A DNA stretch of 64,000 nucleotides, taken from Polaribacter sp. SA4-12. GTDB lineage: Bacteria; Bacteroidota; Bacteroidia; Flavobacteriales; Flavobacteriaceae. The stretch spans positions 2,461,501 through 2,525,500 of the forward strand of contig NZ_CP019334.1 of NCBI RefSeq assembly GCF_002163675.1. The letters run 5' to 3'. Positions 45,188 through 53,541 of the stretch are shown here, one piece after another. Numbering within the stretch: position 1 is the stretch's first letter; each line of letters opens with the position of its first letter. A model generated the notes under the pieces. That model saw only the letters and a program-made list of their open reading frames with translations, did not search any database and was not told the origin of the DNA. The translations under genes were made by a program, and so were the position numbers.

Positions 45188-45544
45188 TTATCGCTTTTTT
45201 GTAAGAATTATTACAACTTCTTCTACGTTTCCGCCTATTGGTGGGTTAATTTTAGCCACTGAAACTTTGGCTTTTTTAACCATCGGAATTTCTTTAAAAG
45301 TTCTGTCTAAAATTCTCTGTGCCACCTCTTCTAACAACTTAGAACGAATTGCCATTTCTTCTTTTACAATATGATTTAAATGAACGTAATCTACTGTATC
45401 AACAAGATTATCTGTTTTTGATGATTTTTTTAAATCTGCTTTAATCTCTACATCAACACTATATTCACTACCAATTTTTGCTTCTTCGTCTAAACATCCG
45501 TGAAATGCGTACAGCTTAATATTGTTTACTTGTATTATTCCCAT
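45188..45544 (-). CDS. folB: Dihydroneopterin aldolase
   Basis: A 118-residue FolB protein for folate synthesis, cleaving dihydroneopterin to 6-hydroxymethyl-dihydropterin and glycolaldehyde. Motifs are YAFHGCLDEEAKIG near the start, VDYVHLNHIVKEE and KINPPIGGNVEEV with the C-terminal lysine region. The frame is open 45 codons further upstream, but those codons cover repeat-like intergenic DNA and homologues begin MGIIQVNNI, so I start at 45544. Confidence 0.92.
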   Translation of the reverse strand: MGIIQVNNIKLYAFHGCLDEEAKIGSEYSVDVEIKADLKKSSKTDNLVDTVDYVHLNHIVKEEMAIRSKLLEEVAQRILDRTFKEIPMVKKAKVSVAKINPPIGGNVEEVVIILTKKR

Positions 45545-45593
45545 TGATAAAAATTCTAATTCTAAATTCTCAAAAAAAATATTTTGAGCGTTG

Positions 45594-45601
45594 CAAAAAT
45601 A
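45594..45601 (-). promoter_or_regulatory. Putative folB -7 element
   Basis: TATTTTTG on the minus strand; start expected near 45588, with a leader of about 43 bases that can form a CTCAAAA/TTTTGAG hairpin. Confidence 0.45.
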
Positions 45602-45699
45602 CGACAAAAAAAAAGCTATAAACCGACTTTTTATAACTTTTACTAGTAAAAATGCCTGCGTTAGCGATTGAAGTGACATCCTTTTTTAATTACAAAATA

Positions 45700-45765
45700 G
45701 ATAAGCAATCGCTTTTAGATATGAGATTGCCACAGTTTACAAAAAAGGAAACTTCGCAATGACAA
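45700..45765. repeat. Degenerate REP-like intergenic repeat
   Basis: Between folB and glnS, GATTGCCACAGTTT (45725-45738) and CTTCGCAATGACAA (45753-45766) resemble the arms of the CATTGCGA repeat at 32485, but are diverged and not a perfect palindrome. With 45864-45890 these repeats occupy most of the 375-base gap; no gene is seen in it. Confidence 0.5.
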
Positions 45766-45840
45766 TAATTAAAAAAGATAAAACGGAAAGCGCGACCTGA
45801 AAGGGAACGCCCAAAATAAAAATATACAAGTTATTTTGCT

Positions 45841-45848
45841 TAATTTTG
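45841..45848 (+). promoter_or_regulatory. Putative glnS -7 element
   Basis: TAATTTTG matches TAnnTTTG; start expected near 45855, so the repeat at 45864-45890 would lie in the leader. Confidence 0.45.
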
Positions 45849-45863
45849 CGTCTTAGTTTTTTT

Positions 45864-45890
45864 GCAACTCGACTGCGCTCGATTTGACAA
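45864..45890. repeat. CTCGACTGCGCTCGATTTGACA-type repeat unit
   Basis: GCAACTCGACTGCGCTCGAT followed by TTGACAA is another common flavobacterial intergenic repeat, with a short CGA...TCG palindrome. It holds an in-frame TTG for glnS (45884) that I reject as the start. Confidence 0.45.
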
Positions 45891-45919
45891 GAAAATCAAT
45901 TAAAATTAAACATTTATTT

Positions 45920-47605
45920 ATGTCTGAAGAGATTAAATCGCTCAATTTTTTAGAGCACATTATAGAAGAAGATTTGGCTAACGGAATGCCGAAAGAAAAT
46001 TTACGCTTTCGTTTTCCGCCAGAACCTAATGGTTATTTACATATTGGTCACACTAAAGCAATCGGAATTAGTTTCGGTTTGGGTGAAAAATACAATGCGC
46101 CTGTTAACTTACGTTTTGATGATACAAATCCTGCAAAAGAGGAACAAGAATATGTAGATGCAATTAAGAAAGATATTTCTTGGTTGGGATATTCTTGGGC
46201 AAATGAATGTTATTCTTCAGATTATTTTCAGCAATTGTTCGATTGGGCTGTTTTGTTAATTAAAGACGGAAAGGCTTATGTAGATTCTCAATCTTCAGAA
46301 GAAATGCGTGCTCAAAAAGGAACGCCAACTGAGGTTGGAACAAATAGTCCTTTTAGATCTCGTTCTGTTGAAGAAAACTTGGAATTATTTCAAGGAATGA
46401 AAGATGGAAAATTTAAGGAAGGTGAACATACTTTGCGTGCAAAGATTGATATGGAAAACCCAAACATGTTACTACGTGATCCTTTAATGTATAGAATTAT
46501 GTTTAAATCTCACCATAGAACTGGTGATGATTGGTGCATTTACCCAATGTATGATTGGACACATGGTGAAAGTGATTATCTTGAACAAATATCGCACTCG
46601 TTATGTTCTTTAGAATTTAAACCTCACAGAGAATTATACAATTGGTTTAGAGATAATGTTATTGAATATAGCAGATCTGAATATCCAAATCCGCCAAAAC
46701 AACGTGAATTTTCTCGTTTGAATTTGAGTTATACAATTATGAGTAAACGTAAATTGTTAACTTTAGTTGAAAATGGCAATGTTGCTGGTTGGGATGATCC
46801 AAGAATGCCTACAATTTCTGGTTTAAGAAGACGTGGTTATACGCCAAATTCTATTAAGAGTTTTATTGAAACTGTTGGAGTTTCTAAACGTGAAAATGTA
46901 ATTGATGTTGCTTTATTAGAGTTTAAAATTCGTGAGGATTTAAACAATACTGCAAAAAGAGTTATGGGTGTTTTAGATCCTGTAAAAGTAATTATTGATA
47001 ACTATCCTGAAGATAAAGAGGAACTATTAGATGCTAATTATAATGACTATGAAGAAGGCTTTGGAAGTAGAGAAGTTCCTTTTTCTAGAGAAATTTATAT
47101 AGAACGTGAAGATTTTAGAGAGGAAGCTAATAAAAAATTCTTCCGATTGAAATTAGGTAAAGAAGTTCGTTTAAAAAACGCTTACTTTATTACAGCTACA
47201 AGTTGTGAGAAAGATGAAAACGGAGAAATTACAGTAATTCATTGTACATACGATCCGTTAACAAAATCTGGAATGGACACTGAAGAAAGCAAACGTAAAG
47301 TAAAAGGTACTTTGCACTGGGTTTCTGTAAAACACGCTATAAAAGCAGAGGTTAGAGCTTATGACAGATTGTTTTTAGATGAAGCGCCAGATTCTCATAA
47401 AGACAAAGATTTTATGGAGTTTATAAATCCAAATTCTTTAGAAGTAATTACTGCTTTTGTAGAACCTAGTTTACAAACTGCTACAATTGGTGAGCGTTTT
47501 CAGTTTCAACGTTTAGGTTATTTTAATGTGGATGATGATTCTACTGCAGAAAACCTAGTATTCAACAAAACTGTTGGATTACGTGATTCTTGGGCGAAGA
47601 AATAA
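45920..47605 (+). CDS. glnS: Glutaminyl-tRNA synthetase
   Basis: A 561-residue class I synthetase. The HIGH motif is PPEPNGYLHIGHTKAI, followed by FRFDDTNP-type NLRFDDTNPAKEEQEYV typical of GlnRS; the KMSKS equivalent is IMSKRKL. The C-terminal beta-barrel anticodon domain covers about the last 200 residues. I begin at the ATG (MSEEIKSLNFLEHI), not the TTG 12 codons upstream. Direct charging of tRNA-Gln by GlnRS is usual in this phylum. Confidence 0.96.
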   Translation: MSEEIKSLNFLEHIIEEDLANGMPKENLRFRFPPEPNGYLHIGHTKAIGISFGLGEKYNAPVNLRFDDTNPAKEEQEYVDAIKKDISWLGYSWANECYSSDYFQQLFDWAVLLIKDGKAYVDSQSSEEMRAQKGTPTEVGTNSPFRSRSVEENLELFQGMKDGKFKEGEHTLRAKIDMENPNMLLRDPLMYRIMFKSHHRTGDDWCIYPMYDWTHGESDYLEQISHSLCSLEFKPHRELYNWFRDNVIEYSRSEYPNPPKQREFSRLNLSYTIMSKRKLLTLVENGNVAGWDDPRMPTISGLRRRGYTPNSIKSFIETVGVSKRENVIDVALLEFKIREDLNNTAKRVMGVLDPVKVIIDNYPEDKEELLDANYNDYEEGFGSREVPFSREIYIEREDFREEANKKFFRLKLGKEVRLKNAYFITATSCEKDENGEITVIHCTYDPLTKSGMDTEESKRKVKGTLHWVSVKHAIKAEVRAYDRLFLDEAPDSHKDKDFMEFINPNSLEVITAFVEPSLQTATIGERFQFQRLGYFNVDDDSTAENLVFNKTVGLRDSWAKK

Positions 47606-47625
47606 ATAGTTTTAAAGGAAAAAAG

Positions 47626-47886
47626 ATGAAAGAGAATAATTTTAAAAATAAGACAACAGTTCAATTATTGTCTTATTTAATGATGATTAAGACCATTACC
47701 GGGGCCTTGATTTTTATAATTATTCTTTTGTTATCTGTAACTATTTATGGAATGGCAACTAGAGAAGGTAATGGAACTTCTGTAGCGTTATTTGTTGTTG
47801 GCATTTCTTGTAGCGCAACGCTTCCTCTTCAATTTATGAATATGAGTAAAATCAAAGCTGAATTAAAATTAAGAAAAAAAAATTGA
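47626..47886 (+). CDS. Small two-helix membrane protein, unknown
   Basis: An 86-residue protein with helices at about 26-44 (GALIFIIILLLSVTIYGM) and 52-70 (SVALFVVGISCSATLPL) and a basic C-terminus (KIKAELKLRKKN). A purine-rich AAAGGAAAAAAG precedes the ATG. It lies 20 bases after glnS and 5 bases before the DUF6370 gene. No family recognised. Confidence 0.6.
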   Translation: MKENNFKNKTTVQLLSYLMMIKTITGALIFIIILLLSVTIYGMATREGNGTSVALFVVGISCSATLPLQFMNMSKIKAELKLRKKN

Positions 47887-47891
47887 AATTT

Positions 47892-48194
47892 ATGAAAAAA
47901 TTAATCGTTTTATGTTTACTAGTTTTTGCTTCTTGTGGAAATAAAAAAGAGATTACACAAATTGCAGATGTTTCTTGTGGTCAATGTAAATTTGAATTAG
48001 ATTCTGAAAACGGATGTAGTTTGGCTGTTAAAATTGATGACAAAGCTTATTTTGTAGATGGTTTTGGAATTAATGACTTTGGCGATGCTCATGATAAACA
48101 TATTGGTTTTTGTAACGTAGTTAGAAAAGCAGAAATTACTGGTGTTATTGAAGACGGACGTTTTAAAGCTAGTGCTTTAAAATTAGTTGAGTAA
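47892..48194 (+). CDS. DUF6370 family lipoprotein
   Basis: A 100-residue protein with a lipoprotein signal (MKKLIVLCLLVFASCGN). The body has the DUF6370 hallmarks: DVSCGQCKFELDSENGCSLAV, YFVDGFGINDFGDAH and GFCNVVRKAEITG. The conserved CGQC and two further Cys suggest metal or disulfide chemistry; function unknown. The ATG at 47892 is chosen over a TTG at 47883 because the signal starts there. Confidence 0.82.
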   Translation: MKKLIVLCLLVFASCGNKKEITQIADVSCGQCKFELDSENGCSLAVKIDDKAYFVDGFGINDFGDAHDKHIGFCNVVRKAEITGVIEDGRFKASALKLVE

Positions 48195-48210
48195 CAAAAT
48201 ACTTATTATA

Positions 48211-48237
48211 GATTCCTGCTTTTGCAGGAATGACAAA
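48211..48237. repeat. ATTCCTGC palindromic repeat
   Basis: ATTCCTGC (48212-48219) and GCAGGAAT (48224-48231) form an 8-bp hairpin followed by GACAAA, a common REP-type unit in bacterial intergenic DNA. Confidence 0.55.
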
Positions 48238-48238
48238 T

Positions 48239-48272
48239 AAAAAATCCGATGAAGAAATTCATCGGATTTTTT
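48239..48272. terminator. Bidirectional terminator between DUF6370 gene and tas
   Basis: A 15-bp stem (48239-48253 with 48258-48272; core ATCCGATGAA/TTCATCGGAT) with a GAAA tetraloop and A/T tails on both sides, between converging genes. Confidence 0.9.
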
Positions 48273-48275
48273 TTA

Positions 48276-48306
48276 TACTGTAAACTGAATACTGATAAAC
48301 TGCAAA
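48276..48306. repeat. ACTG-type short intergenic repeat
   Basis: ACTGTAAACTGAATACTG followed by ATAAACTGCAAACT: four spaced ACTG units next to the tas stop. Similar tracts are frequent in flavobacterial genomes. Confidence 0.4.
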
Positions 48307-48312
48307 CTCTTT

Positions 48313-49353
48313 TTAAGGCGCAGGATTCGGAATTAAATGATGAACAGCTTCAATTTCGGCTAAAATCTCTTCTGATAAATTAATATTTATACTTCCAATA
48401 TTTTCTTTTAACTGACTTATTTTAGTTGCTCCAATAATATTTGCAGTTACAAATGGTAGCTGATTTATAAAAGCTAAAGACAATTCTGTTAAACTTATTC
48501 CGTGTTTTAACGCAATTGATTCATACTTTAAAACTGCTTGTTGAACCAAATCAGATTGATACCTTGTTATATAATTAGGAAATAAAATTCCTCTTGCATC
48601 CGCAGGCTTTTGTCCTCTTAAATATTTACCTGTTAAAACACCTTGTGCTAAAGGCGAATACGCAAGTAAACCAATATTTTCTCTCATAGAAACTTCAGAC
48701 ATTCCGTATTCATAACTTCTATGCACTAAAGAATATGAATTCTGCATGGTAATCATTCTTGGTAAATTCAATTCTTTTGCAGCTTGTAAATACTGTAAAG
48801 TTCCCCAAGGAGTTTCATTAGATAAACCAACTTGTCTTATTTTTCCTTGCTTAATTAAAGCATCTAATGTTTCTAAAATTTCCACATGATTTTCTGCTTC
48901 TTTTCTCGATGTTTTATAAGGATAATCTCTTAACCCAAAACAATTAACACCTCGCTCTGGCCAATGCAATTGATATAAATCTATATAATCTGTTTGCAAT
49001 CTTTTTAAGCTTCCTTCTACAGCTTCTATAATTGCTTCTTTAGCAAAACCATTGTCTCTAATATGAGCCGTATAAGGTCCTGGCCCACAAATTTTACTTG
49101 TTAAAACAACTTTATCTCTATTACCCGTTTTTTTAAACCAATTACCTATAATTTTCTCTGTAGAACCGTAAGTTTCTGGAGTTGCAGGAACAGAATATAA
49201 TTCTGCCGTATCAAAGAAATTCACACCTTGCTCTAACGCAAAATCCATTTGTTCAGAACCTTCTTCTTGTGTGTTTTGTTTTCCCCAAGTCATCGTTCCT
49301 AAACAAATCTTAGAAACTTCAATATCTGTATGTGGTAATTTTGTGTATTTCAT
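48313..49353 (-). CDS. tas: NADP(H)-dependent aldo-keto reductase, Tas-like
   Basis: A 346-residue AKR, the same length as E. coli Tas. Motifs are ICLGTMTWGKQNTQEEG, the catalytic NFFDTAELY, IDLYQLHWP, and GLSNETPWG. It probably reduces aldehydes or ketones with NADPH; the physiological substrate is not known. It lies alone between repeats. Confidence 0.88.
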   Translation of the reverse strand: MKYTKLPHTDIEVSKICLGTMTWGKQNTQEEGSEQMDFALEQGVNFFDTAELYSVPATPETYGSTEKIIGNWFKKTGNRDKVVLTSKICGPGPYTAHIRDNGFAKEAIIEAVEGSLKRLQTDYIDLYQLHWPERGVNCFGLRDYPYKTSRKEAENHVEILETLDALIKQGKIRQVGLSNETPWGTLQYLQAAKELNLPRMITMQNSYSLVHRSYEYGMSEVSMRENIGLLAYSPLAQGVLTGKYLRGQKPADARGILFPNYITRYQSDLVQQAVLKYESIALKHGISLTELSLAFINQLPFVTANIIGATKISQLKENIGSININLSEEILAEIEAVHHLIPNPAP

Positions 49354-49360
49354 TTTTTGA

Positions 49361-49398
49361 TGTGTAAACGTTTTAACTGTGTAAACGTGTAATTGTTT
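49361..49398. repeat. TGTGTAAACG direct repeats
   Basis: Two copies of TGTGTAAACG (from 49362 and 49378) followed by TGTAATTGTTTA lie upstream of tas. No palindrome; probably the same class of simple intergenic repeat as at 19666. Confidence 0.4.
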
Positions 49399-49447
49399 AT
49401 TTATGTAATATGTAAAAAAAACTGTCCGCTAAATTATAAACTATAAT

Positions 49448-49957
49448 TTAATCTTTTTTAAATTTTAACTTATACGCTTCTGATCTATAATTAAAAGCCT
49501 GACTAAACTCAGTGTTATTTTGTTCAAACTTTGGATATTTAGATTTTAAGTTGATAAACTTATCTAAAGTAAACTCTTCATTTAAAACCCTGAAAAGACT
49601 TCCTTTTCGATTTAAAGAATCAATGAGTAACAATTCATATTCATTAATTTTATTAACTCTTGCTTTGAATTTAAAATTTGTACTATCAGTTTTAATACCA
49701 ATAAAAAGGGAGTCTTCTCTTATAATATATTCATAAGGAAGACTAAACCCCACCATGTTTGAATATGTATAAACAGTATTTTTGGTTACGAAAACCTCTT
49801 CGTAGTAAAAATCAGAATCTTCGCTTTCAGAAATAGAATCTAAATTAGAGTTCGTATAATTACTCATATAAAAATTTCCCTTCAAATTAATTAAGTTAAC
49901 TTCTTTTTTAGAACAACCGAGTGAAGAAATCAATATTAAGAGAAAAAGTTTTTTCAA
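49448..49957 (-). CDS. Putative lipoprotein, unknown function
   Basis: A 169-residue protein with a lipoprotein signal (MKKLFLLILISSLGC, then SKKEV). The rest is rich in Ser, Asp, Asn and Lys with several short hydrophobic strands (TVYTYSNMVGFSLPYEYII). No family recognised. A TATTTTTG -7 element 21-28 bases upstream supports separate expression. Confidence 0.6.
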   Translation of the reverse strand: MKKLFLLILISSLGCSKKEVNLINLKGNFYMSNYTNSNLDSISESEDSDFYYEEVFVTKNTVYTYSNMVGFSLPYEYIIREDSLFIGIKTDSTNFKFKARVNKINEYELLLIDSLNRKGSLFRVLNEEFTLDKFINLKSKYPKFEQNNTEFSQAFNYRSEAYKLKFKKD

Positions 49958-49977
49958 AACAATAATTTTTATAAAAT

Positions 49978-49985
49978 CAAAAATA
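49978..49985 (-). promoter_or_regulatory. Putative -7 element of the lipoprotein gene
   Basis: TATTTTTG on the minus strand, 21 bases before the ATG, downstream of the pgk terminator. Confidence 0.45.
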
Positions 49986-50015
49986 CCATTTATTTAAGAG
50001 TTAAATATGAAACAA

Positions 50016-50046
50016 AAAAAAGTTCTCAAAAAATGAGAACTTTTTT
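50016..50046 (-). terminator. Terminator after pgk
   Basis: A 13-bp stem AAAAAAGTTCTCA (50016-50028) with TGAGAACTTTTTT (50034-50046), 5-base loop; T run on the minus strand. Confidence 0.9.
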
Positions 50047-50068
50047 CTAATATATATTTTAATTGATA

Positions 50069-51256
50069 CTATTTTAAAATAGCTTCAATTCCTGGTAAAG
50101 TTTTACCTTCTAACATTTCTAACATAGCACCACCACCAGTAGAAACATAACTTACTTTGTCTGCAAATCCAAATTGTTTAACAGCTGCAACAGAATCTCC
50201 ACCTCCAACTAAAGAGAATGCTCCGTTTTTAGTTGCTTTATCAATAGAATGACCTAAAGCAATTGTACCACCTGCAAAAGATTCCATTTCAAATACACCT
50301 AAAGGTCCATTCCATAAAATAGTTTTACACTTGTTTACAACTACATCAAAAATCTCTTGAGATTTTGGTCCAGCATCAACTCCTTCCCATCCATCAGGAA
50401 TTGCATTTATATCACAAACTTGTTTGTTTGCATCATTAGAAAAATCATCAGCAGCAATAACATCTACAGGAATATGAACTTCTACTCCTTTTTCTTTTGC
50501 TTGCTTTAAGATATCTAAAGCTAATTCCATTTTATCATCTTCACAAATAGAGTTTCCAATTTTTCCACCTTGTGCTTTAATAAAAGTAAAACTCATTCCA
50601 CCACCAATAATTAAGTGATCTACTTTATCTAAAATATTTTCAATTACAGTAATTTTAGAGGATACTTTTGCACCTCCTAAAATTGCTAAAACTGGTCTTT
50701 CTGAATTGTTTAATACTTTATCAATACTTTCTATTTCTCTTGCTAATAAGTTTCCGAAACATTTGTTTTCTGGAAAAAACTGAGCAATAATTGTTGTTGA
50801 AGCGTGTGCTCTGTGAGCTGTACCAAATGCATCGTTTACATAAACATCACCTAACTTAGATAATTTTTCTGCAAAAGCAACATCTCCTTTTTTCTCTTCA
50901 TCATAAAAACGTAAGTTTTCTAATAATAAAACTTCTCCTGATTGTAAGTTTGCAACAGCTTCTTCAACTTTATCACCAATACAATCTGATACAAATTTTA
51001 CTTTAACTCCTAAAATTTCAGTTGCTTTTTCAACAATATTACCTAAAGAAAATTGGTCTTGAAATCCTTTTGGACGACCTAAGTGAGACATTAAGATACA
51101 ACTACCTTCTTGTTCTAAAATATCTATAATTGTAGATTTTGCAGCTTGAATTCTTGTAGCATCTGTTACTTCAAATTTATCATTTAAAGGCACATTAAAA
51201 TCTACACGAATTAGCGCTTTCTTATTCTTGAAATTAAAATCTTTTAGTGTTTTCAT
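50069..51256 (-). CDS. pgk: Phosphoglycerate kinase
   Basis: A 395-residue glycolytic kinase (1,3-bisphosphoglycerate + ADP to 3-phosphoglycerate + ATP). Signatures are [46 protein letters not shown] and the C-terminal [13 protein letters not shown]. It has its own promoter and terminator, so it is monocistronic. Confidence 0.97.
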   Translation of the reverse strand: MKTLKDFNFKNKKALIRVDFNVPLNDKFEVTDATRIQAAKSTIIDILEQEGSCILMSHLGRPKGFQDQFSLGNIVEKATEILGVKVKFVSDCIGDKVEEAVANLQSGEVLLLENLRFYDEEKKGDVAFAEKLSKLGDVYVNDAFGTAHRAHASTTIIAQFFPENKCFGNLLAREIESIDKVLNNSERPVLAILGGAKVSSKITVIENILDKVDHLIIGGGMSFTFIKAQGGKIGNSICEDDKMELALDILKQAKEKGVEVHIPVDVIAADDFSNDANKQVCDINAIPDGWEGVDAGPKSQEIFDVVVNKCKTILWNGPLGVFEMESFAGGTIALGHSIDKATKNGAFSLVGGGDSVAAVKQFGFADKVSYVSTGGGAMLEMLEGKTLPGIEAILK

Positions 51257-51277
51257 CTTTTATTAATCTATTTTCAA

Positions 51278-51285
51278 CAAAAATA
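51278..51285 (-). promoter_or_regulatory. Putative pgk -7 element
   Basis: TATTTTTG on the minus strand, 21 bases before the pgk ATG. Confidence 0.45.
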
Positions 51286-51308
51286 CCAATTTATTCACTC
51301 TTTTTAAT

Positions 51309-51419
51309 ATGGAAACCCTAAAAATCAATACAACGTTTTCGAAGGTAAATGTATCTCTTTCAACGAAATCAAAAATTAAAAGATTGATTTCTAAAATTGA
51401 TGAATTAATGATAAAGTAA
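51309..51419 (+). CDS. Doubtful 36-codon ORF upstream of holB
   Basis: The frame METLKINTTFSKVNVSLSTK... ends 14 bases before holB. It is lysine and serine rich, has no signal or domain, and no ribosome site. It could be a leader peptide or chance; the base composition does not decide. Confidence 0.25.
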   Translation: METLKINTTFSKVNVSLSTKSKIKRLISKIDELMIK

Positions 51420-51433
51420 TTTTATATTTGCCT

Positions 51434-52576
51434 ATGCTTTTCAACCAAATTATCGGTCAAGAACACATTAAAAAACACTTAAAAGTGTCTGCTGAAAACG
51501 GCAGAATTCCGCACGCGCAATTATTTGTGGGTAAAGAAGGTAGTGGTACTTTGCCAATGGCAATTGCCTACGCTCAATTTTTATTGTGTAATTTTTCTGA
51601 TAATGTTGATGTTTGTAACCTAAAATGTGATAAACTTCAACATCCAGATTTACACTTTGCATATCCTGTTACTTCTAATGATAGCGTAAAAAAACATCCT
51701 GTAAGTAGTTTGTTTTTGCAAGATTGGAGAACTTTTATTGAAACACAACCTTATGGAAGTTTGTTTAATTGGCTGCAACATATTGGTGTAGAAAATAAAC
51801 AAGGAATTATTGGTGTTGATGAAGCTGAAGAAGTTGTAAAAAAACTGAGACTTAAAAGTTACGAAGGTGGTTTTAAGGTGATGATTATTTGGATGGCAGA
51901 AAAAATGAACATTGCTGCTGCCAATAAATTATTAAAGCTACTTGAAGAACCGCCAGAAAAAACGGTATTTATTTTAATTACTGAAAGTGAAGAACAGCTT
52001 ATAAATACGATAAAATCTCGTTGCCAGGCATTACATTTCCCTGCGTTAAGCGAGCAAGATATTTCTAACACTTTAGTTGTAGATCATCAAGTTTCTGATA
52101 ATGATGCTGCTAAAATTGCGCATCAAGCTGAAGGAAATTTTAATAAAGCATTGCATTTATTACATAACGATTCTTCTGATATTATTTTTGAAGAATGGTT
52201 TATTGCTTGGATTAGAACTGCTTTTAGAGCCAAAGGAAACGCTACAGTTGTGCAACAATTAATTGAGTGGTCTGATACGATTGCAAAAACCGGACGAGAA
52301 ACTCAAAAGCGTTTTTTAGATTATTGTTTGCAATTTTTCAGGCAAGCATTATTAATGAATTATAAATCTGAGAACTTAGTTTTTATGGAAACTAAAACCG
52401 GATTTGATCTTTCTAAATTTGCTCCATTTGTTCATTCTGGCAACATCTTAGAAATCGAAAAGGAACTGAATACTGCCATCTACCATATAGAAAGAAACGG
52501 AAATCCAAAAATCATTTTGTTAGATCTTTCTATGAAATTGACTCGTTTTTTACATAAAAAAGAAGAGACTGTTTAA
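51434..52576 (+). CDS. holB: DNA polymerase III subunit delta'
   Basis: A 380-residue clamp-loader AAA+ protein. It begins MLFNQIIGQEHIKKHL with PHAQLFVGKEGSGTLPMA (a degenerate P-loop, normal for delta'), the zinc-like CNLKCDKLQHPD, VDEAEEVVKKL, and LLKLLEEPPEKTVFILIT with sensor 1. An upstream in-frame TTG is rejected. A TATATTTG element ends 4 bases before the ATG, too close for a normal leader, so either the mRNA is nearly leaderless or it is chance. Confidence 0.88.
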   Translation: MLFNQIIGQEHIKKHLKVSAENGRIPHAQLFVGKEGSGTLPMAIAYAQFLLCNFSDNVDVCNLKCDKLQHPDLHFAYPVTSNDSVKKHPVSSLFLQDWRTFIETQPYGSLFNWLQHIGVENKQGIIGVDEAEEVVKKLRLKSYEGGFKVMIIWMAEKMNIAAANKLLKLLEEPPEKTVFILITESEEQLINTIKSRCQALHFPALSEQDISNTLVVDHQVSDNDAAKIAHQAEGNFNKALHLLHNDSSDIIFEEWFIAWIRTAFRAKGNATVVQQLIEWSDTIAKTGRETQKRFLDYCLQFFRQALLMNYKSENLVFMETKTGFDLSKFAPFVHSGNILEIEKELNTAIYHIERNGNPKIILLDLSMKLTRFLHKKEETV

Positions 52577-52578
52577 AA

Positions 52579-52932
52579 ATGAGTCTTTCTGATTTACAAA
52601 ATCTTATTTGGAGTAAACTTGAAAACAAAAACGTAAAAAAATATTCAATTGTTTTAATCTTTTTGCTTTATTTATTATTTAACGTAATTAATGATTTTAT
52701 AAACAACATAGAATCGCAAATACATTATTACTTATTAGGCACTATACTATTTATGTTTATTGGAGCTTTTTGCTCATATGTTATTTTAGAGGGTTTATTT
52801 TATTTCAGGAAACAAAAAAACGCTTTTTTAACTAGGAATGAAATCATAAACATTGACTATTTCACTAGAGTTTATATTCTATACTATCTAGTAATTATTC
52901 TAATTGGTTTGCTGTTGTTTATTTCAAATTAA
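52579..52932 (+). CDS. Small membrane protein, unknown
   Basis: A 117-residue protein with three hydrophobic helices (about 23-39, 53-78, 96-115), starting 2 bases after the holB stop, so it is co-transcribed. No family recognised. Confidence 0.6.
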   Translation: MSLSDLQNLIWSKLENKNVKKYSIVLIFLLYLLFNVINDFINNIESQIHYYLLGTILFMFIGAFCSYVILEGLFYFRKQKNAFLTRNEIINIDYFTRVYILYYLVIILIGLLLFISN

Positions 52933-52939
52933 GTAAGTT

Positions 52940-53497
52940 TTACATCTCTTTTGCAATCCTTTGAGCAACATACAAATCTGCAATTGTAGGATTCTCCGGA
53001 CAACTTTTTATTTGGATAAATTTATCACCAGACTTTACAAAACCAGTTTGAATCACTTTAAAATAAACACCACAAAAAGTACTATTCCAAAATTGTTTTA
53101 AAATTTTCATATCGTTAAAACGAACTCCTAATTTTATACAAGGATCTCTTTGTACTGTTGCTTCTAAAATTGTTTCACCAACTTTAAAAGTATCTCCAGA
53201 GTGAATTTTGGTTTCCTCTAAATCATCAATTGTTAAGTTTTCCCCGAAGATTCCGTTTTCGAAATTCACATTTGGATGTAGCTTTTTAAAATAATCGTAA
53301 TGTTTTAAAGAATACCCGTAAACAGCTTGTAAAATTCCACCGTGATTTTCACGATCACAAATTGAATCGCCTTTTACATCTTCTGTGTCTAAAAAGATTG
53401 GTTTATCAACAGCATATTTAAAAATACCTGTGGTAATTAATTCACCTTTCCAGTCTATTTCTTTTCGTTCTCCTAAATTTGTTGAAATAATTTTCAT
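52940..53497 (-). CDS. MOSC domain protein (YiiM-like)
   Basis: A 185-residue MOSC domain with the conserved Cys in TVQRDPCIKLGVRF and the entrance motifs GDSICDRENHGG and FGENLTIDDLEETKIHSGD. MOSC proteins bind molybdenum cofactor sulfur or act in detoxification of N-hydroxylated compounds (YiiM). It converges with the holB operon; the stops are 7 bases apart. No partner reductase gene is adjacent. Confidence 0.88.
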   Translation of the reverse strand: MKIISTNLGERKEIDWKGELITTGIFKYAVDKPIFLDTEDVKGDSICDRENHGGILQAVYGYSLKHYDYFKKLHPNVNFENGIFGENLTIDDLEETKIHSGDTFKVGETILEATVQRDPCIKLGVRFNDMKILKQFWNSTFCGVYFKVIQTGFVKSGDKFIQIKSCPENPTIADLYVAQRIAKEM

Positions 53498-53541
53498 AAA
53501 AAATCAATGTAAATCAATAACGAATATAAGGTTTTTAAAAA

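Noticed and set aside
45545..45679. N-terminal extension of folB by 45 codons
   Set aside because: It is hydrophobic, repeat-derived sequence, absent from the FolB family, and would put the promoter at 45594-45601 inside the gene.
51423..51430. TATATTTG directly before holB as its promoter
   Set aside because: It ends 4 bases before the ATG, so transcription would begin at or after the start codon; more likely chance.
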